This document shows, one piece after another, positions 1 through 7,758 of a DNA stretch of 64,000 bases (position 1 is the stretch's first letter; each line of letters opens with the position of its first letter). Origin of the DNA: Chlamydiales bacterium (GTDB lineage Bacteria; Chlamydiota; Chlamydiia; Chlamydiales; JACKPQ01). The translations under genes and the position numbers were made by a program. Location: positions 842,001 to 906,000 of the forward strand of contig JACKPP010000001.1 of NCBI GenBank assembly GCA_024233455.1. The letters are read 5' to 3'. The notes below the pieces were generated by a model. It ran no database searches. It saw only the letters and a program-made list of their open reading frames with translations, and was not told the origin of the DNA.

Positions 1-94
1 AATTAGTAGCCGTGGAGAACTTACGGGATATGCCGGCGGGTTATCGAAAAAGCAATGGCTGATCGACCATGAAAGGAAACATAGATATGGATAA
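1..94 (+). CDS. ogt: C-terminal end of methylated-DNA--protein-cysteine methyltransferase (partial)
   Basis: Frame 2 is open from the window edge to a TAA at 92-94 and encodes about 30 residues containing ELTGYAGGLSKKQWLIDHE. This matches the conserved tail of Ogt/MGMT proteins, which follows the active-site PCHRV motif (upstream of the window and not seen). The family removes alkyl groups from O6-alkylguanine by suicidal transfer to cysteine. Its stop codon overlaps the start of tag (ATGGATAA), so the two alkylation-repair genes appear translationally coupled. The identification rests only on this tail. Confidence 0.7.
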   Translation, partial: ISSRGELTGYAGGLSKKQWLIDHERKHRYG

Positions 95-668
95 AAAACG
101 TTGTTTTGGGGAAGGTAAAACGCTCTACGAAAAGTACCATGATGAAGAATGGGGTAGACCCGTGCATGATGATAGACATCTTTTCGAGATGCTGGTGCTC
201 GAAGGGGCACAAGCAGGCCTTAGCTGGGAAACAGTGCTGAATAGGCGCGATGGGTACCGCAAATGCTTTAAAAATTTTGAGCCGCATCTAGTTGCCAAAA
301 TGACTGATGCAGAACTGGAACAATTAAGAGACAATCCCGCCATCATCCGCAATCGTCTTAAGATCTATAGCGCGCGTCAAAACGCGGTTGTTTTCCTAAA
401 AATACAAAGCGAATTTGGCTCATTCAATCAATATATTTGGCAATTTGTAAAAGGCCAACCCTTGATGAACCACTGGAAGAGCAAAGACGAAGTTCCCGTC
501 TCTTCTGCCATTAGCGATACACTATCTAAAGATCTAAAAAAGCGGGGCATGTCCTTTGTGGGCTCGACTATCATATACGCCTATATGCAAGCTATAGGCA
601 TGGTCAATGATCACCTAACCGCCTGTCCTTGCTATCACCAGAGCACTGCGTCAGCATCCATCACATAG
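87..668 (+). CDS. tag: DNA-3-methyladenine glycosylase I
   Basis: A 193-residue protein that aligns along its whole length with E. coli Tag, which excises 3-methyladenine from alkylated DNA in base excision repair. Family landmarks are present: an N-terminal Cys6 and YHDEEWG (His18), LEGAQAGLSWETVL in the helix-hairpin-helix region, KKRGMSFVGSTI, and the C-terminal VNDHLTACPCY. The Cys and His residues match the zinc site of Tag (Cys4, His17, His175 and Cys179 in E. coli). I chose ATG 87 rather than ATG 69 because it has an AAGGA ribosome site 9 nt upstream and overlaps the ogt stop codon. It pairs with ogt as an alkylation-repair operon. Confidence 0.93.
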   Translation: MDKKRCFGEGKTLYEKYHDEEWGRPVHDDRHLFEMLVLEGAQAGLSWETVLNRRDGYRKCFKNFEPHLVAKMTDAELEQLRDNPAIIRNRLKIYSARQNAVVFLKIQSEFGSFNQYIWQFVKGQPLMNHWKSKDEVPVSSAISDTLSKDLKKRGMSFVGSTIIYAYMQAIGMVNDHLTACPCYHQSTASASIT

Positions 669-671
669 GCC

Positions 672-700
672 TTGAAAAATACTAGTTAGTTTTATAAAAT
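672..700 (+). promoter_or_regulatory. Sigma-66/70-like promoter of first bioY
   Basis: TTGAAA (672-677), a 17-nt spacer and TAAAAT (695-700). The expected transcript start is about 20 nt before ATG 728, with GGGAG as ribosome site. The same arrangement is kept in the second copy, which supports it being functional. Confidence 0.6.
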
Positions 701-727
701 CGCTCCCAAACTCACGGGAGAAGACAG

Positions 728-1252
728 ATGGCAATTGTGCTTAGAGCGGCAAATGTTATGGAAACGGCTTGGTTTCAAGCCCTGAGCGGATGTGTATGGA
801 TTGCCCTATGTTCCTTGATTTGGGTAGAGCACAGCCCGGTATCTTTTACGATGCAATCATTTGGATTGATGTTGGTGGCCTTTTACCAAAAACCTGAGGT
901 GGCCTTTCTATCTGGCCTGTTTTACCTCATTGCGGCAAGCATTGGATTGCCGGTGTTGTGTGGCGAGTCAATTCCACTGTGGTTTTTTAGCCCCAGTGGG
1001 GGCTACTTGATGGGATTTCCTGTTGCGATGTATCTTATTTCAAGATTTGCATCGCATCAAATGGGTGCAGTGATATTAGGTCACATCGCTATCTATACGT
1101 TAGGATTTATTTGGCTGGCGCACTTTATCGGGATGAAAACGGCATTTGTCAATGGCGTGCTGCTTTTCATTCCAACAGGTATAGCCAAAGGGTTACTTGT
1201 GATCACTATCGTTAAAGCAGTGCCGCCGTGGGGAGTAAAAGAACTGGATTAA
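728..1252 (+). CDS. bioY: Biotin transporter BioY, copy 1
   Basis: A 174-residue polytopic membrane protein, the substrate-binding S component of energy-coupling-factor biotin transporters. Family signatures are visible: HSPVSFTMQSFGLMLVA (usually PVPVTLQ.LGVLLAG), FYLIAASIGLPV and SPSGGYLMGFPVA, followed by hydrophobic helices. No ECF A or T subunit gene lies nearby. Solitary BioY proteins are known to take up biotin in some bacteria, and chlamydial BioY has been shown to be a biotin importer. With birA at 61 kb it forms a biotin salvage set; no biotin synthesis genes are seen here. It lies directly upstream of a near-identical copy. Confidence 0.92.
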   Translation: MAIVLRAANVMETAWFQALSGCVWIALCSLIWVEHSPVSFTMQSFGLMLVAFYQKPEVAFLSGLFYLIAASIGLPVLCGESIPLWFFSPSGGYLMGFPVAMYLISRFASHQMGAVILGHIAIYTLGFIWLAHFIGMKTAFVNGVLLFIPTGIAKGLLVITIVKAVPPWGVKELD

Positions 1253-1333
1253 TTCGCTTCCAGGTCTTTAAACCAATTGAAAAAATGAAAAGCTTTCGGG
1301 GACTGAAAAATCATTTTAGTCTCCACATAGGTC

Positions 1334-1362
1334 TTGAAAAATACGAATTAATCTTATAAATT
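1334..1362 (+). promoter_or_regulatory. Sigma-66/70-like promoter of second bioY
   Basis: TTGAAA (1334-1339), 17-nt spacer, TAAATT (1357-1362), in the same position relative to the start codon as in copy 1. The duplicated gene therefore keeps its own promoter. Confidence 0.55.
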
Positions 1363-1389
1363 TGCCCCCAAACTTACTGGAGAAGAAGA

Positions 1390-1914
1390 ATGGCGATTGT
1401 TCTGAGAGCAGTAAATATTATGGAAACAGTGTGGTTTCAAGCCCTGAGCGGGTGTATGTGGATTGCACTATGTTCACTAATTTGGGTAGAGCACAGTCCT
1501 GTGTCTTTTACGATGCAGTCATTTGGACTGATGCTGGTGGCCTTTTACCAAAAACCTGATGTGGCTTTTTTATCTGGCCTGTTTTACCTCATTGCGGCAA
1601 GTATTGGATTGCCGGTGTTTGGTGGCGAATCATTTCCACTGTGGTTTTTTAGTCCTAGCGGTGGTTACTTGATGGGATTTCCTGTTGCCACCTATCTTAT
1701 TTCGAGATTTGCATCGCATCAAATGGGTGGAGTGATTTTGGGTCACATCGCTATCTACACATTAGGATTTATTTGGCTGGCCCACTTTATCGGGATGAAA
1801 GCGGCATTTGTCAATGGAGTGGTGCTTTTTATTCCGACAGATATAGCCAAAGGGTTACTTGTGATAGCTATCGTTAAAGCAGTACCACCCTGGGGAGTAA
1901 AAGAACTGGAGTAA
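1390..1914 (+). CDS. bioY: Biotin transporter BioY, copy 2
   Basis: A 174-residue paralogue of the adjacent copy with the same BioY signatures (VSFTMQSFGLMLVA, FYLIAASIGLPVFGG, SPSGGYLMGFPVA). Differences from copy 1 are about 15 scattered, mostly conservative replacements, with no frameshift. Both copies therefore look intact and under selection. One difference, GLPVLCG in copy 1 versus GLPVFGG here, lies in a loop near the substrate region and returns this copy to the common family form. The ribosome site is TGGAGAAG just before ATG 1390. The reason for two copies cannot be read from sequence; dosage or altered affinity are possible. Confidence 0.92.
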   Translation: MAIVLRAVNIMETVWFQALSGCMWIALCSLIWVEHSPVSFTMQSFGLMLVAFYQKPDVAFLSGLFYLIAASIGLPVFGGESFPLWFFSPSGGYLMGFPVATYLISRFASHQMGGVILGHIAIYTLGFIWLAHFIGMKAAFVNGVVLFIPTDIAKGLLVIAIVKAVPPWGVKELE

Positions 1915-1929
1915 AAGCCTCCAGTTCTT
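1901..1929 (+). terminator. Hairpin overlapping the bioY2 stop codon
   Basis: An 11-bp perfect stem (AAGAACTGGAG at 1901-1911, CTCCAGTTCTT at 1919-1929) with a 7-nt loop. It includes the last codons of bioY2 and lies between two convergent genes. There is no strong T-run, so intrinsic termination is plausible but not certain. Confidence 0.5.
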
Positions 1930-1939
1930 CAGTGAACGG

Positions 1940-2506
1940 TTAGAATCCAAATCCGTAGGAAACTTTGATTGCTGGAACGAATAGAAAATTACTTTTCAAA
2001 TGTAAGTCAGCATCACTTTTCGAGTGTGAGCCAGAACTACTATTCACGTACGAGACGGGCATTACACTCACCTGGATAAAACGTTGATCAGTTGCATTAC
2101 GTTTAAATTCTTTTCCCAGTGTCAGTGCTGCTGTGGCAATACCATATGCTGGGCGTCTCTTTAAGCACGTATGTGTAGTATCAAAAAAACCACCATAGAG
2201 GCCAAGTCCAATATACGCTTGACCATCATTTGATGGAGATGGGTATATGAGGTAATTAGCATATCCGTGAACTCCGTATATACATATGAGGGGATTAATT
2301 CCGATACCTGCGTCAAAACCCTGATGGTTTCTTTGCGTTCTGATACCAACATTCATATCAATCAACTCGGGTATGCCAAAGCCGTAGTTAAAATAACCAA
2401 ATGTCTGCGACACTTTTTGGGGTTGGGGGCAGGGTTCACACTCTTCAGCGTGCGCTGTAAACATGGAACAAATGCCAAGCACAAATAAATAAAATACTTT
2501 CTTCAT
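1940..2506 (-). CDS. Putative small outer-membrane beta-barrel protein
   Basis: 188 residues, not assigned to a named family. It has a clear Sec signal peptide (MKKVFYLFVLGICSMFTAHA, cleavage before EE). After a short Cys/Pro segment (ECEPCPQPQ) come alternating hydrophobic and Gly/Tyr-rich strands such as YFNYGFGIPELIDMNVGIRT and AYIGLGLYGGFFD. It ends in VSYGFGF, a terminal aromatic residue typical of barrels inserted by the Bam complex. Location in the outer membrane is inferred. It is convergent with bioY2. Confidence 0.6.
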   Translation of the reverse strand: MKKVFYLFVLGICSMFTAHAEECEPCPQPQKVSQTFGYFNYGFGIPELIDMNVGIRTQRNHQGFDAGIGINPLICIYGVHGYANYLIYPSPSNDGQAYIGLGLYGGFFDTTHTCLKRRPAYGIATAALTLGKEFKRNATDQRFIQVSVMPVSYVNSSSGSHSKSDADLHLKSNFLFVPAIKVSYGFGF

Positions 2507-2645
2507 ATTAACCTTTTTGTTTAATTAATTTAAAGTTCTAGCAAGTTAGTATATGTTAATTGGGATAATTTATCAATTAAAGCGATTGATTTCTGAGGGG
2601 GCGTTTTATGCGCGCAGGGGGGTTGTAAAAAAGCTGCAGAAGTGC

Positions 2646-2666
2646 CATGTAAAACGGTTTTACATG
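2646..2666. promoter_or_regulatory. Perfect 21-bp palindrome, copy A of ATGTAAA-N5-TTTACAT motif
   Basis: A 10+1+10 perfect inverted repeat containing ATGTAAA ACGGT TTTACAT, 20 nt beyond the stop of the minus-strand ispD-SDR gene. One of four sites in the window sharing ATGTAAA-N-C-N-G-N-TTTACAT. It could be an operator or a transcript-end hairpin. Confidence 0.5.
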
Positions 2667-2685
2667 ATAAGCAAAAAGGTCGGAG

Positions 2686-3996
2686 TTACTTGCGCACTTC
2701 GAGGATAGAACCGGTTAGATGCGTGTTTTGTAGAAGATTTACAACAGCTTTGGCCACATCTAGCGGATCTAAAAGTGTTGATGGGGCATCATTGGGAAAG
2801 TTTTGAGCGCGCATCGGGCTGTTGACACGTGAGGGAACAAGTGCGTTAATCTTCATTTGGGGGCATTCTTCAGCAAGGCCTTGGGTGAAGTTGACCACTG
2901 CAGCTTTTGCAGATGAGTAAATCGCGTAATCCTTGCGACCTCGGGTATATGAGGACGAGGCGATATTGATGATGGAGGCAGTCTCTTTCAAGGGGGCTAA
3001 CTTGCAGGCGTGGATCAAAGTGGTCAGATTACTATTAATTAGATCCGCTACTTCATCTTGGGCAAGAGACTGAACACTCTTGATCATGAGCTTGCCAACA
3101 CTATTAATCAATCCATCTAGCTTGCCATATTTTTTAGCGATAGCCATAAACGCTTTTTCGGTTTGATCAAAAGAGCACAGATCCACCGGAAAAAGAGCAG
3201 AAGAGCGGCCTAAACTGATCACTGTAGCCCCGGCCTTTTCCAATTCCTGTTGAATTGCTTGGCCAATATGGCCGGTGCCACCTGTTATGGCATACACTTT
3301 GTCCTTCAAAGAAGTAATAAGGCTATTTCCAGTCTCGACTTTTCGAAGGCGTAAAAGCTGCTCTGCCATAAACAGATCTAGTTCAGAGGTGATTTTAATA
3401 TTATTTTCCGACCCTGGAACGATGTGAACTGGGTGTCCCAAATTTTGAACTAACTGACAGTCATCAGTCGCCTCAGATTGATTCGCTGCTAGGTGCGCCC
3501 TTAAAATCAAATCGTAGGCAAAAGACTGGGGTGTTTGTCCCCGCAAGTACTCCGAGCGTTTGGGGATGGAGGCAATCTTGGCATTATCCGTACTATGCAC
3601 AATGGTATCGGCACTGGAAATGCACGTATTTACAGCCTTATATTGGATGGCAGCCTCAATGTTAGCTTTTAGGATATCTGTGGTAATCAAAGGCCTGGCA
3701 CCATCGTGAATCACCACAATATCAGAACCTGCTGCCGCCAAAATTCCAAGGTAGGAAGATTCTTGTCGCGTACGCCCCCCGGCAATCACCGTCACGTCAT
3801 GAGTTTCCTGTTGGACCTGCTCGATAAAGTCGGGATGGCATACCAAAATGATGCGCTCGAAAAAGTCACTTTGGACAAAAGTCTCTAATGTATGGCTATA
3901 AACTTTTTTACCTGAAAGGTGATGAAACTGCTTGGGTAGGCTATGACCAAAACGCTGGCCGGATCCTCCGATCAAAATGATAGCGGCGGTTTTCAT
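2686..3996 (-). CDS. Bifunctional nucleotidyltransferase/SDR fusion (IspD-like plus reductase; possible CDP-ribitol synthesis)
   Basis: 436 residues with two domains. Residues ~1-225 are an IspD/TarI-type cytidylyltransferase (IILIGGSGQRFG, LPKQF, HDGARPLI, RGQTPQSF). Residues ~235-436 are a short-chain dehydrogenase (ITGGTGHIG cofactor motif, NSVGK, catalytic Ser-Tyr-Lys as NIASSS and YAIYSSAK). The order matches the Haemophilus Acs1/Bcs1 type, which reduces ribulose 5-phosphate and makes CDP-ribitol. An MEP-pathway IspD role for the first domain cannot be excluded. I chose ATG 3996 rather than GTG 4011 because it forms an ATGA overlap with the upstream gene. Confidence 0.75.
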   Translation of the reverse strand: MKTAAIILIGGSGQRFGHSLPKQFHHLSGKKVYSHTLETFVQSDFFERIILVCHPDFIEQVQQETHDVTVIAGGRTRQESSYLGILAAAGSDIVVIHDGARPLITTDILKANIEAAIQYKAVNTCISSADTIVHSTDNAKIASIPKRSEYLRGQTPQSFAYDLILRAHLAANQSEATDDCQLVQNLGHPVHIVPGSENNIKITSELDLFMAEQLLRLRKVETGNSLITSLKDKVYAITGGTGHIGQAIQQELEKAGATVISLGRSSALFPVDLCSFDQTEKAFMAIAKKYGKLDGLINSVGKLMIKSVQSLAQDEVADLINSNLTTLIHACKLAPLKETASIINIASSSYTRGRKDYAIYSSAKAAVVNFTQGLAEECPQMKINALVPSRVNSPMRAQNFPNDAPSTLLDPLDVAKAVVNLLQNTHLTGSILEVRK

Positions 3997-4235
3997 TTCC
4001 AATTCCACCACTTTAAAAGCTCGGGATCGTGATTTTTTTCAGAAGCATAATAGACAGCGCAGCGAAAAACGTAGAGCATACACCTATCGACCTGGCATCC
4101 TTGAAAAGTGCAAAGATTTTTATATAGCTCCTCAGGATCAGCATCTTTGAGATCGTTTAGCGAGCGCAAACCAATATTCCAAAAATCTTTTGCTATAGTC
4201 TTCCCGACACCGGGAATTTGCAGAAACTCTTTCAT
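3993..4235 (-). CDS. Cdd1-like helix-hairpin-helix protein
   Basis: 80 residues matching the Cdd1/pathogenicity-locus family: LQIPGVGKTIAKDFWNIGLRSLNDLKDADPE is a helix-hairpin-helix pair, followed by the family signature DRCMLYVFRCAVYYAS. The biochemical role of the family is unknown; the HhH fold suggests nucleic-acid binding. The gene overlaps the start of the fusion gene by 4 nt (ATGA) and follows mcsB by 9 nt, so mcsA-mcsB-cdd1-fusion is likely one transcript. Confidence 0.8.
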   Translation of the reverse strand: MKEFLQIPGVGKTIAKDFWNIGLRSLNDLKDADPEELYKNLCTFQGCQVDRCMLYVFRCAVYYASEKNHDPELLKWWNWK

Positions 4236-4244
4236 CCCCCAATT

Positions 4245-5291
4245 TTATATGGTTAGGGTTGTAGGAGCAAACGCTTTTTTCAAGAGGGTAGCACGCAAGG
4301 TATCTGTTGGGTCATCGGGATGAGGTTCAAACTGCAAATGACCGCGGCGCATTTTAAAAAACAAAATATTAAATTTAGCGTCAGTGATTCCTTCTAGCCA
4401 GCCCAGATCCGTTGCCAATTTGAGCGGGCTTAAAGCGGAAAGCGCTTCCTTATTTGAAAGCTTATAAGAATGACGCAGCAACCCATACGCCTTAGTGATG
4501 CGATCGATCCACTCTGGTATTGGGTGATTACGCAAGGTGGAGCGGAGAGTTTTTTCCTCTCTTTCTATGGCTTGAGCCAGCGATGTTACGCGGCTGGCTA
4601 AATCGCCTTCGGCCACGCCAAGCGATCTCGGGTTATAAAGGATCACCACATCGCCTACAAACTTTGCCGAATGATTAAGCGATCTAGCAGAGATGCCCTC
4701 TGGCAACAACTTGAGCAAAAGATCATCGAGCTTCTGGCTGTGGATCAAGAGGGGGAGATGGAGATAGATTTGTACTGTAAAGCCGGTGCCGCAAGTTGGA
4801 AATTTTGACGTCAGATAACCAAACTGCTGAGAAAAACCAAAATTCAAATTACGACTCAAAGCGGATTCTAAGTCATACAACAAGCGATAACAGTGGGTCC
4901 AATCAGCTTGGGAGGAACTACATTGCAAAGTCAGATGATCATTCCCATTAATCAGAGCCTGCCAGGCAAATGAGGGCGGCATATAAACGCGGGCCTCATC
5001 GCTTAAAGTCTGCAAATTATCATTCCAAAAAAGCTGTTCGGTTAAAAACGACTTATCCAAGGGACTCAGTTTAGATAGAGGAAGATGCAGCGGTTTATCT
5101 GAAGCGCACTTTAGTAGGGCATCTTTTAGCACATCGCTGATAATTGTACGCTCGGTCACCGATAAATGTTGAGGAAATGGATAATGATCAAGGTTGCGTC
5201 TTAGGGTGTAATGCGCCAGAGTCCATATTGGAGATGAATGGCTGGCCCAAGGAGAAAAATCTACAAGTGCTTTTGGCAGATTAAGTTCCAT
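4245..5291 (-). CDS. mcsB: McsB-like protein arginine kinase (divergent)
   Basis: 348 residues, close to the family length. It belongs to the ATP:guanido phosphotransferase superfamily; McsB phosphorylates protein arginines and marks proteins for ClpCP in Firmicutes. Recognisable blocks are NFGFSQQFGYLTSKFP followed by CGTGFTVQIYLHLPLL, and the C-terminal RRGHLQFEP. The usual SSRIRLARNL segment near the N-terminus is changed to LAHYTLRRNL, and CPTNxGTG is replaced by KFPTCGTG, so the expected Cys is displaced. I prefer ATG 5291 over GTG 5300; it overlaps mcsA by 11 nt. mcsA precedes it, as in Firmicutes and Chlamydiae. Confidence 0.82.
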   Translation of the reverse strand: MELNLPKALVDFSPWASHSSPIWTLAHYTLRRNLDHYPFPQHLSVTERTIISDVLKDALLKCASDKPLHLPLSKLSPLDKSFLTEQLFWNDNLQTLSDEARVYMPPSFAWQALINGNDHLTLQCSSSQADWTHCYRLLYDLESALSRNLNFGFSQQFGYLTSKFPTCGTGFTVQIYLHLPLLIHSQKLDDLLLKLLPEGISARSLNHSAKFVGDVVILYNPRSLGVAEGDLASRVTSLAQAIEREEKTLRSTLRNHPIPEWIDRITKAYGLLRHSYKLSNKEALSALSPLKLATDLGWLEGITDAKFNILFFKMRRGHLQFEPHPDDPTDTLRATLLKKAFAPTTLTI

Positions 5292-5757
5292 CAGGTTCAC
5301 TCATCAACTCTTGGATTTGATCACGCAGCACCGCAGCTTCTTCATAATTCTCTTTATTCAACGCTTGGTTTAAAGCGCCGGTCAGGTCTGTGATGCGCTC
5401 TGGAATGGAAAATTTCTGATTAGATCCGGGACATTTGCCTTTATGAAATGGTGGGGTAAGACCGCAGCGCAGAGCTTGCTCGGTGATATAATCCTGAAAA
5501 ACCGTATAACAATTGCAGCAGCCTAGCGTTTGTGACTCTTTGATCTGATCTAAACTCGTATGGCAGCGCACACAACACATAGAACCGGTTGTTGATTCGC
5601 TAGGCCCGGGTGTGCCAAGCCTGGCCTTTAAAACTGGACAGTCGCTGCACATTTGAGTATAGATAGTAACATCACACTCGATTTCTTGATAAAGAATCGA
5701 AGCCTTTTTTCGGCAGCGGCTGCATTCCATTGGTCGTTTGGTCATATACAAGGCCAT
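5281..5757 (-). CDS. mcsA: McsA-like zinc-binding activator with UVR domain
   Basis: 158 residues. Four Cys pairs are visible (C12/C15, C37/C40, C62/C65, C80-81/C83), consistent with two zinc-binding modules. A C-terminal UvrB/UvrC motif follows (about residues 118-152, LNQALNKENYEEAAVLRDQI). In Firmicutes McsA activates the McsB kinase and binds the ClpC pathway. The gene is directly upstream of and overlapping mcsB. ATG 5757 is used; ATG 5745 is an alternative and neither has a strong ribosome site. It is divergent from the secreted protein at 5801 with only 43 bp between. Confidence 0.85.
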   Translation of the reverse strand: MALYMTKRPMECSRCRKKASILYQEIECDVTIYTQMCSDCPVLKARLGTPGPSESTTGSMCCVRCHTSLDQIKESQTLGCCNCYTVFQDYITEQALRCGLTPPFHKGKCPGSNQKFSIPERITDLTGALNQALNKENYEEAAVLRDQIQELMSEPDGT

Positions 5758-5800
5758 AGCTGATACGGCTTAAAAAATAAACCTTTTTTGGAGGATTCAA

Positions 5801-6292
5801 ATGGGAAAGTGGTTGTTTTGCATCAGTATCTTACCGGCACTTTTACTTGCAGCAAATGGCGCGCCGCAAGGAAACAGTCTTTACGGCAGTCAGTCACAAC
5901 AGGGGCAAATTGCTGATTGCTCTCATCTCTCTTATGAAGAGCAAATGTTTGCCGCAAATCTCAGCACCATTCACCGCAACGTCTTCTGCTCGCAATTTTC
6001 GCCGGCTCAGCGCTCCAGTACTATGGCACTGGTTAAAATGAAAGATCCGCTCAACACTACCCCAGGCAACATCACCCCTGATCACGCCGTTGAAATCATC
6101 ATGCAAAGCAGCCGTAACAATGGCACTGGGCAATCGACAATGCCAGGCCAGAACCAGCAGATGCCGCAGCAATATCAGCCCTACAATCAGCAGCAAAACC
6201 CCAACAACGGGCAACAAAATCCTTACGGTTCTCAGAACATGGCACCACAAACACCGAGCGGTCCCCAATCCAATCAATGTAGACCCTACTAA
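5801..6292 (+). CDS. Secreted Gln/Asn/Pro-rich hypothetical protein
   Basis: 163 residues with a Sec signal peptide (MGKWLFCISILPALLLAANG). A central segment (about residues 45-110) has a compact pattern, LSYEEQMFAANLSTIHRNVFC then FSPAQRSSTMALV and ITPDHAVEIIMQ. The last ~55 residues are low complexity (NQQMPQQYQPYNQQQNPNNGQQNPYG). The family is not recognised; I infer an envelope or exported location. A strong ribosome site (GGAGG, 11 nt before ATG) suggests good expression. Confidence 0.7.
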   Translation: MGKWLFCISILPALLLAANGAPQGNSLYGSQSQQGQIADCSHLSYEEQMFAANLSTIHRNVFCSQFSPAQRSSTMALVKMKDPLNTTPGNITPDHAVEIIMQSSRNNGTGQSTMPGQNQQMPQQYQPYNQQQNPNNGQQNPYGSQNMAPQTPSGPQSNQCRPY

Positions 6293-6324
6293 CCTCAAGG
6301 TTTAAATAGCGTGGGTTGAGAGTC

Positions 6325-6489
6325 ATTTAGGTGAAAGATTGTGACATTTTTTACGATTTCATAGCCATCTGCTATAAAAGAGTAAAAAAAGGGTGCAAGA
6401 TTTTGCTTAAATTGCCTAAAACTGAATGATGTAATACCATTTATCAAAAATAAATTGATGAATGGTATCAACCATGAAATAAGGTTACC
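6325..6489. repeat. Dispersed ~130-bp repeat, copy 1, with conserved hairpin and an extra inverted repeat
   Basis: The sequence from 6325 (TTAGGTGA-AGATTGTGACATTTTTT) is clearly related to 34212-34340. Both hold a 5-bp hairpin ATAGC/GCTAT (here 6361-6365 and 6371-6375) with unlike loops, then AAAAAGGGTGCAAGAT and a closing TAAGGTTAC. Only this copy carries a 13-bp inverted repeat (6434-6446 and 6456-6468, one G-T pair, 9-nt loop). The element sits between two genes; its role is unknown. Confidence 0.7.
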
Positions 6490-6490
6490 G

Positions 6491-7708
6491 ATGCCCAAAG
6501 TCCGCAAAGCGGTATTCAATGCCCTTCTCTTGGTTTATCGCGAGGAGGGCTTTTTAGCAGAACACTTAGATCAGTGGAAGCGCCGGGCGCACCCTTCCGA
6601 CCGGGACTTTAGCTTAGCGTTTGAGATGGCCATGGGCACGGTGCGCAAAACCTGGACGCTCGACTACATTGCCAAGCAACTATCCAATACGGGCAAGCTC
6701 TCTCTGAAGCTAAAAGAAAAAGTCCTCGTTCGCATGTCTATTTACCAAGCGGTTTTTATGAACAGCCTGCCCATCTATGCCATAGGCGATCAAATGGTCA
6801 GCCTAGCCAAAGAGCTATGCCATGTCCGCTTTGCCTCCTTTCTAAACGTGCTCATTCACAAGCTTGATGGATTCAAGTGGACCTTGCCAGAAGACCTATC
6901 AGCGCGCTACTCATTTTCGCCCTACTTTATTGAAAAACTCATAAATGATTACGGCCAGGAAAAAGCCATCGAGGTGATGGAAGCTTTGGATACCATCCAC
7001 CCACCTATGATGCGGGTGCGTACGGGAGAAAATACGCACCAAACGATCATTCAAACCAAAATGGGACCTGTGGTCCAATTAGCACTCAAAGAACCACTTG
7101 CCAGTTGGGGCCAAAATCCTAACGTTTACATCCAAAACGCTACACCGGTCTACCTGCTTGATCAATTAATGGATGGGCTAGACGGTCCTCCAGACGCTAT
7201 CCTCGATTTATGCGCAGCTCCTGGAGGGAAAACTCTGGCTTTACACGATGCTTTCCCCGCAGCTGAGCTATTTGCCAACGAAAAATCGCCCCGTCGCAAA
7301 GCAACACTTGAGCAAAACCTTGCTAAATACGGCGTCACTACAACGCTCTCTTCCGAAGATGGCACAACCTTTCATTCCCCCAGACATTTTGATCTTATCG
7401 TTTTAGATGTGCCCTGTAGCAACAGCGGCGTTTTAGGAAAAAAACCTGAAGCCAGACTGCGCCAAACCAAAGACCACATCGAACAGCTGACCCATCTGCA
7501 AAAAGCGCTCCTTAAGCATGCCAAACGTTTCCTCAAAAAAAACGGTCAAATTTGGTATCTCACCTGCAGCATCCTCAAAAGTGAAAACCAGGACATCATT
7601 GAGGCGTCTGGCTACCGGGTCGTGAGCGACCCCATCACTGTTTTGCCCAGCAAAGAAGGTTGGGATGGGGGTTTTGCTTGTGCGCTAAAACTTTCTGAAA
7701 ACGTGTAA
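6491..7708 (+). CDS. rsmB: 16S rRNA m5C967 methyltransferase RsmB-like
   Basis: 405 residues. The N-terminal part (about 1-140) resembles the NusB-like RNA-binding domain of RsmB/Sun. The C-terminal Rossmann methyltransferase shows SAM motif I DLCAAPGGKT, motif IV DVPCSNSGVLGKKPEARLR with the conserved PC cysteine, and YLTCSILKSENQ with the catalytic cysteine. I chose ATG 6491 because TAAGGT lies just upstream, and the earlier TTG/ATG starts would place the N-terminus inside the 6434-6468 inverted repeat. Confidence 0.88.
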   Translation: MPKVRKAVFNALLLVYREEGFLAEHLDQWKRRAHPSDRDFSLAFEMAMGTVRKTWTLDYIAKQLSNTGKLSLKLKEKVLVRMSIYQAVFMNSLPIYAIGDQMVSLAKELCHVRFASFLNVLIHKLDGFKWTLPEDLSARYSFSPYFIEKLINDYGQEKAIEVMEALDTIHPPMMRVRTGENTHQTIIQTKMGPVVQLALKEPLASWGQNPNVYIQNATPVYLLDQLMDGLDGPPDAILDLCAAPGGKTLALHDAFPAAELFANEKSPRRKATLEQNLAKYGVTTTLSSEDGTTFHSPRHFDLIVLDVPCSNSGVLGKKPEARLRQTKDHIEQLTHLQKALLKHAKRFLKKNGQIWYLTCSILKSENQDIIEASGYRVVSDPITVLPSKEGWDGGFACALKLSENV

Positions 7709-7758
7709 TACCAAAGCGTAAATTCCAAACACCATCCAATCGCTTCGCCTTTGAAACC

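Larger units (their letters stand above)
662..1930 (+). repeat. Tandem duplication of bioY with its promoter (offset 662 bp)
   Basis: Unit 1 begins at 662 (cacatagg) and unit 2 at 1324 with the same octamer. Each unit contains a leader of about 66 bp, the ribosome site and the whole bioY reading frame. Similarity fades shortly after each stop codon, including a GCTTCCAGGTCTT / GCCTCCAGTTCTT remnant. The leaders have drifted more than the coding regions, so the duplication is not brand new, but the two proteins are still about 90% identical. Confidence 0.9.

Noticed and set aside
701..720. CTCCC/GGGAG hairpin in the first bioY leader as a riboswitch
   Set aside because: The pairing is lost in the second copy, which makes a conserved regulatory structure unlikely.
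3996..4011. GTG 4011 as start of the IspD-SDR fusion
   Set aside because: ATG 3996 forms the usual ATGA overlap with the previous gene and starts at the conserved domain.
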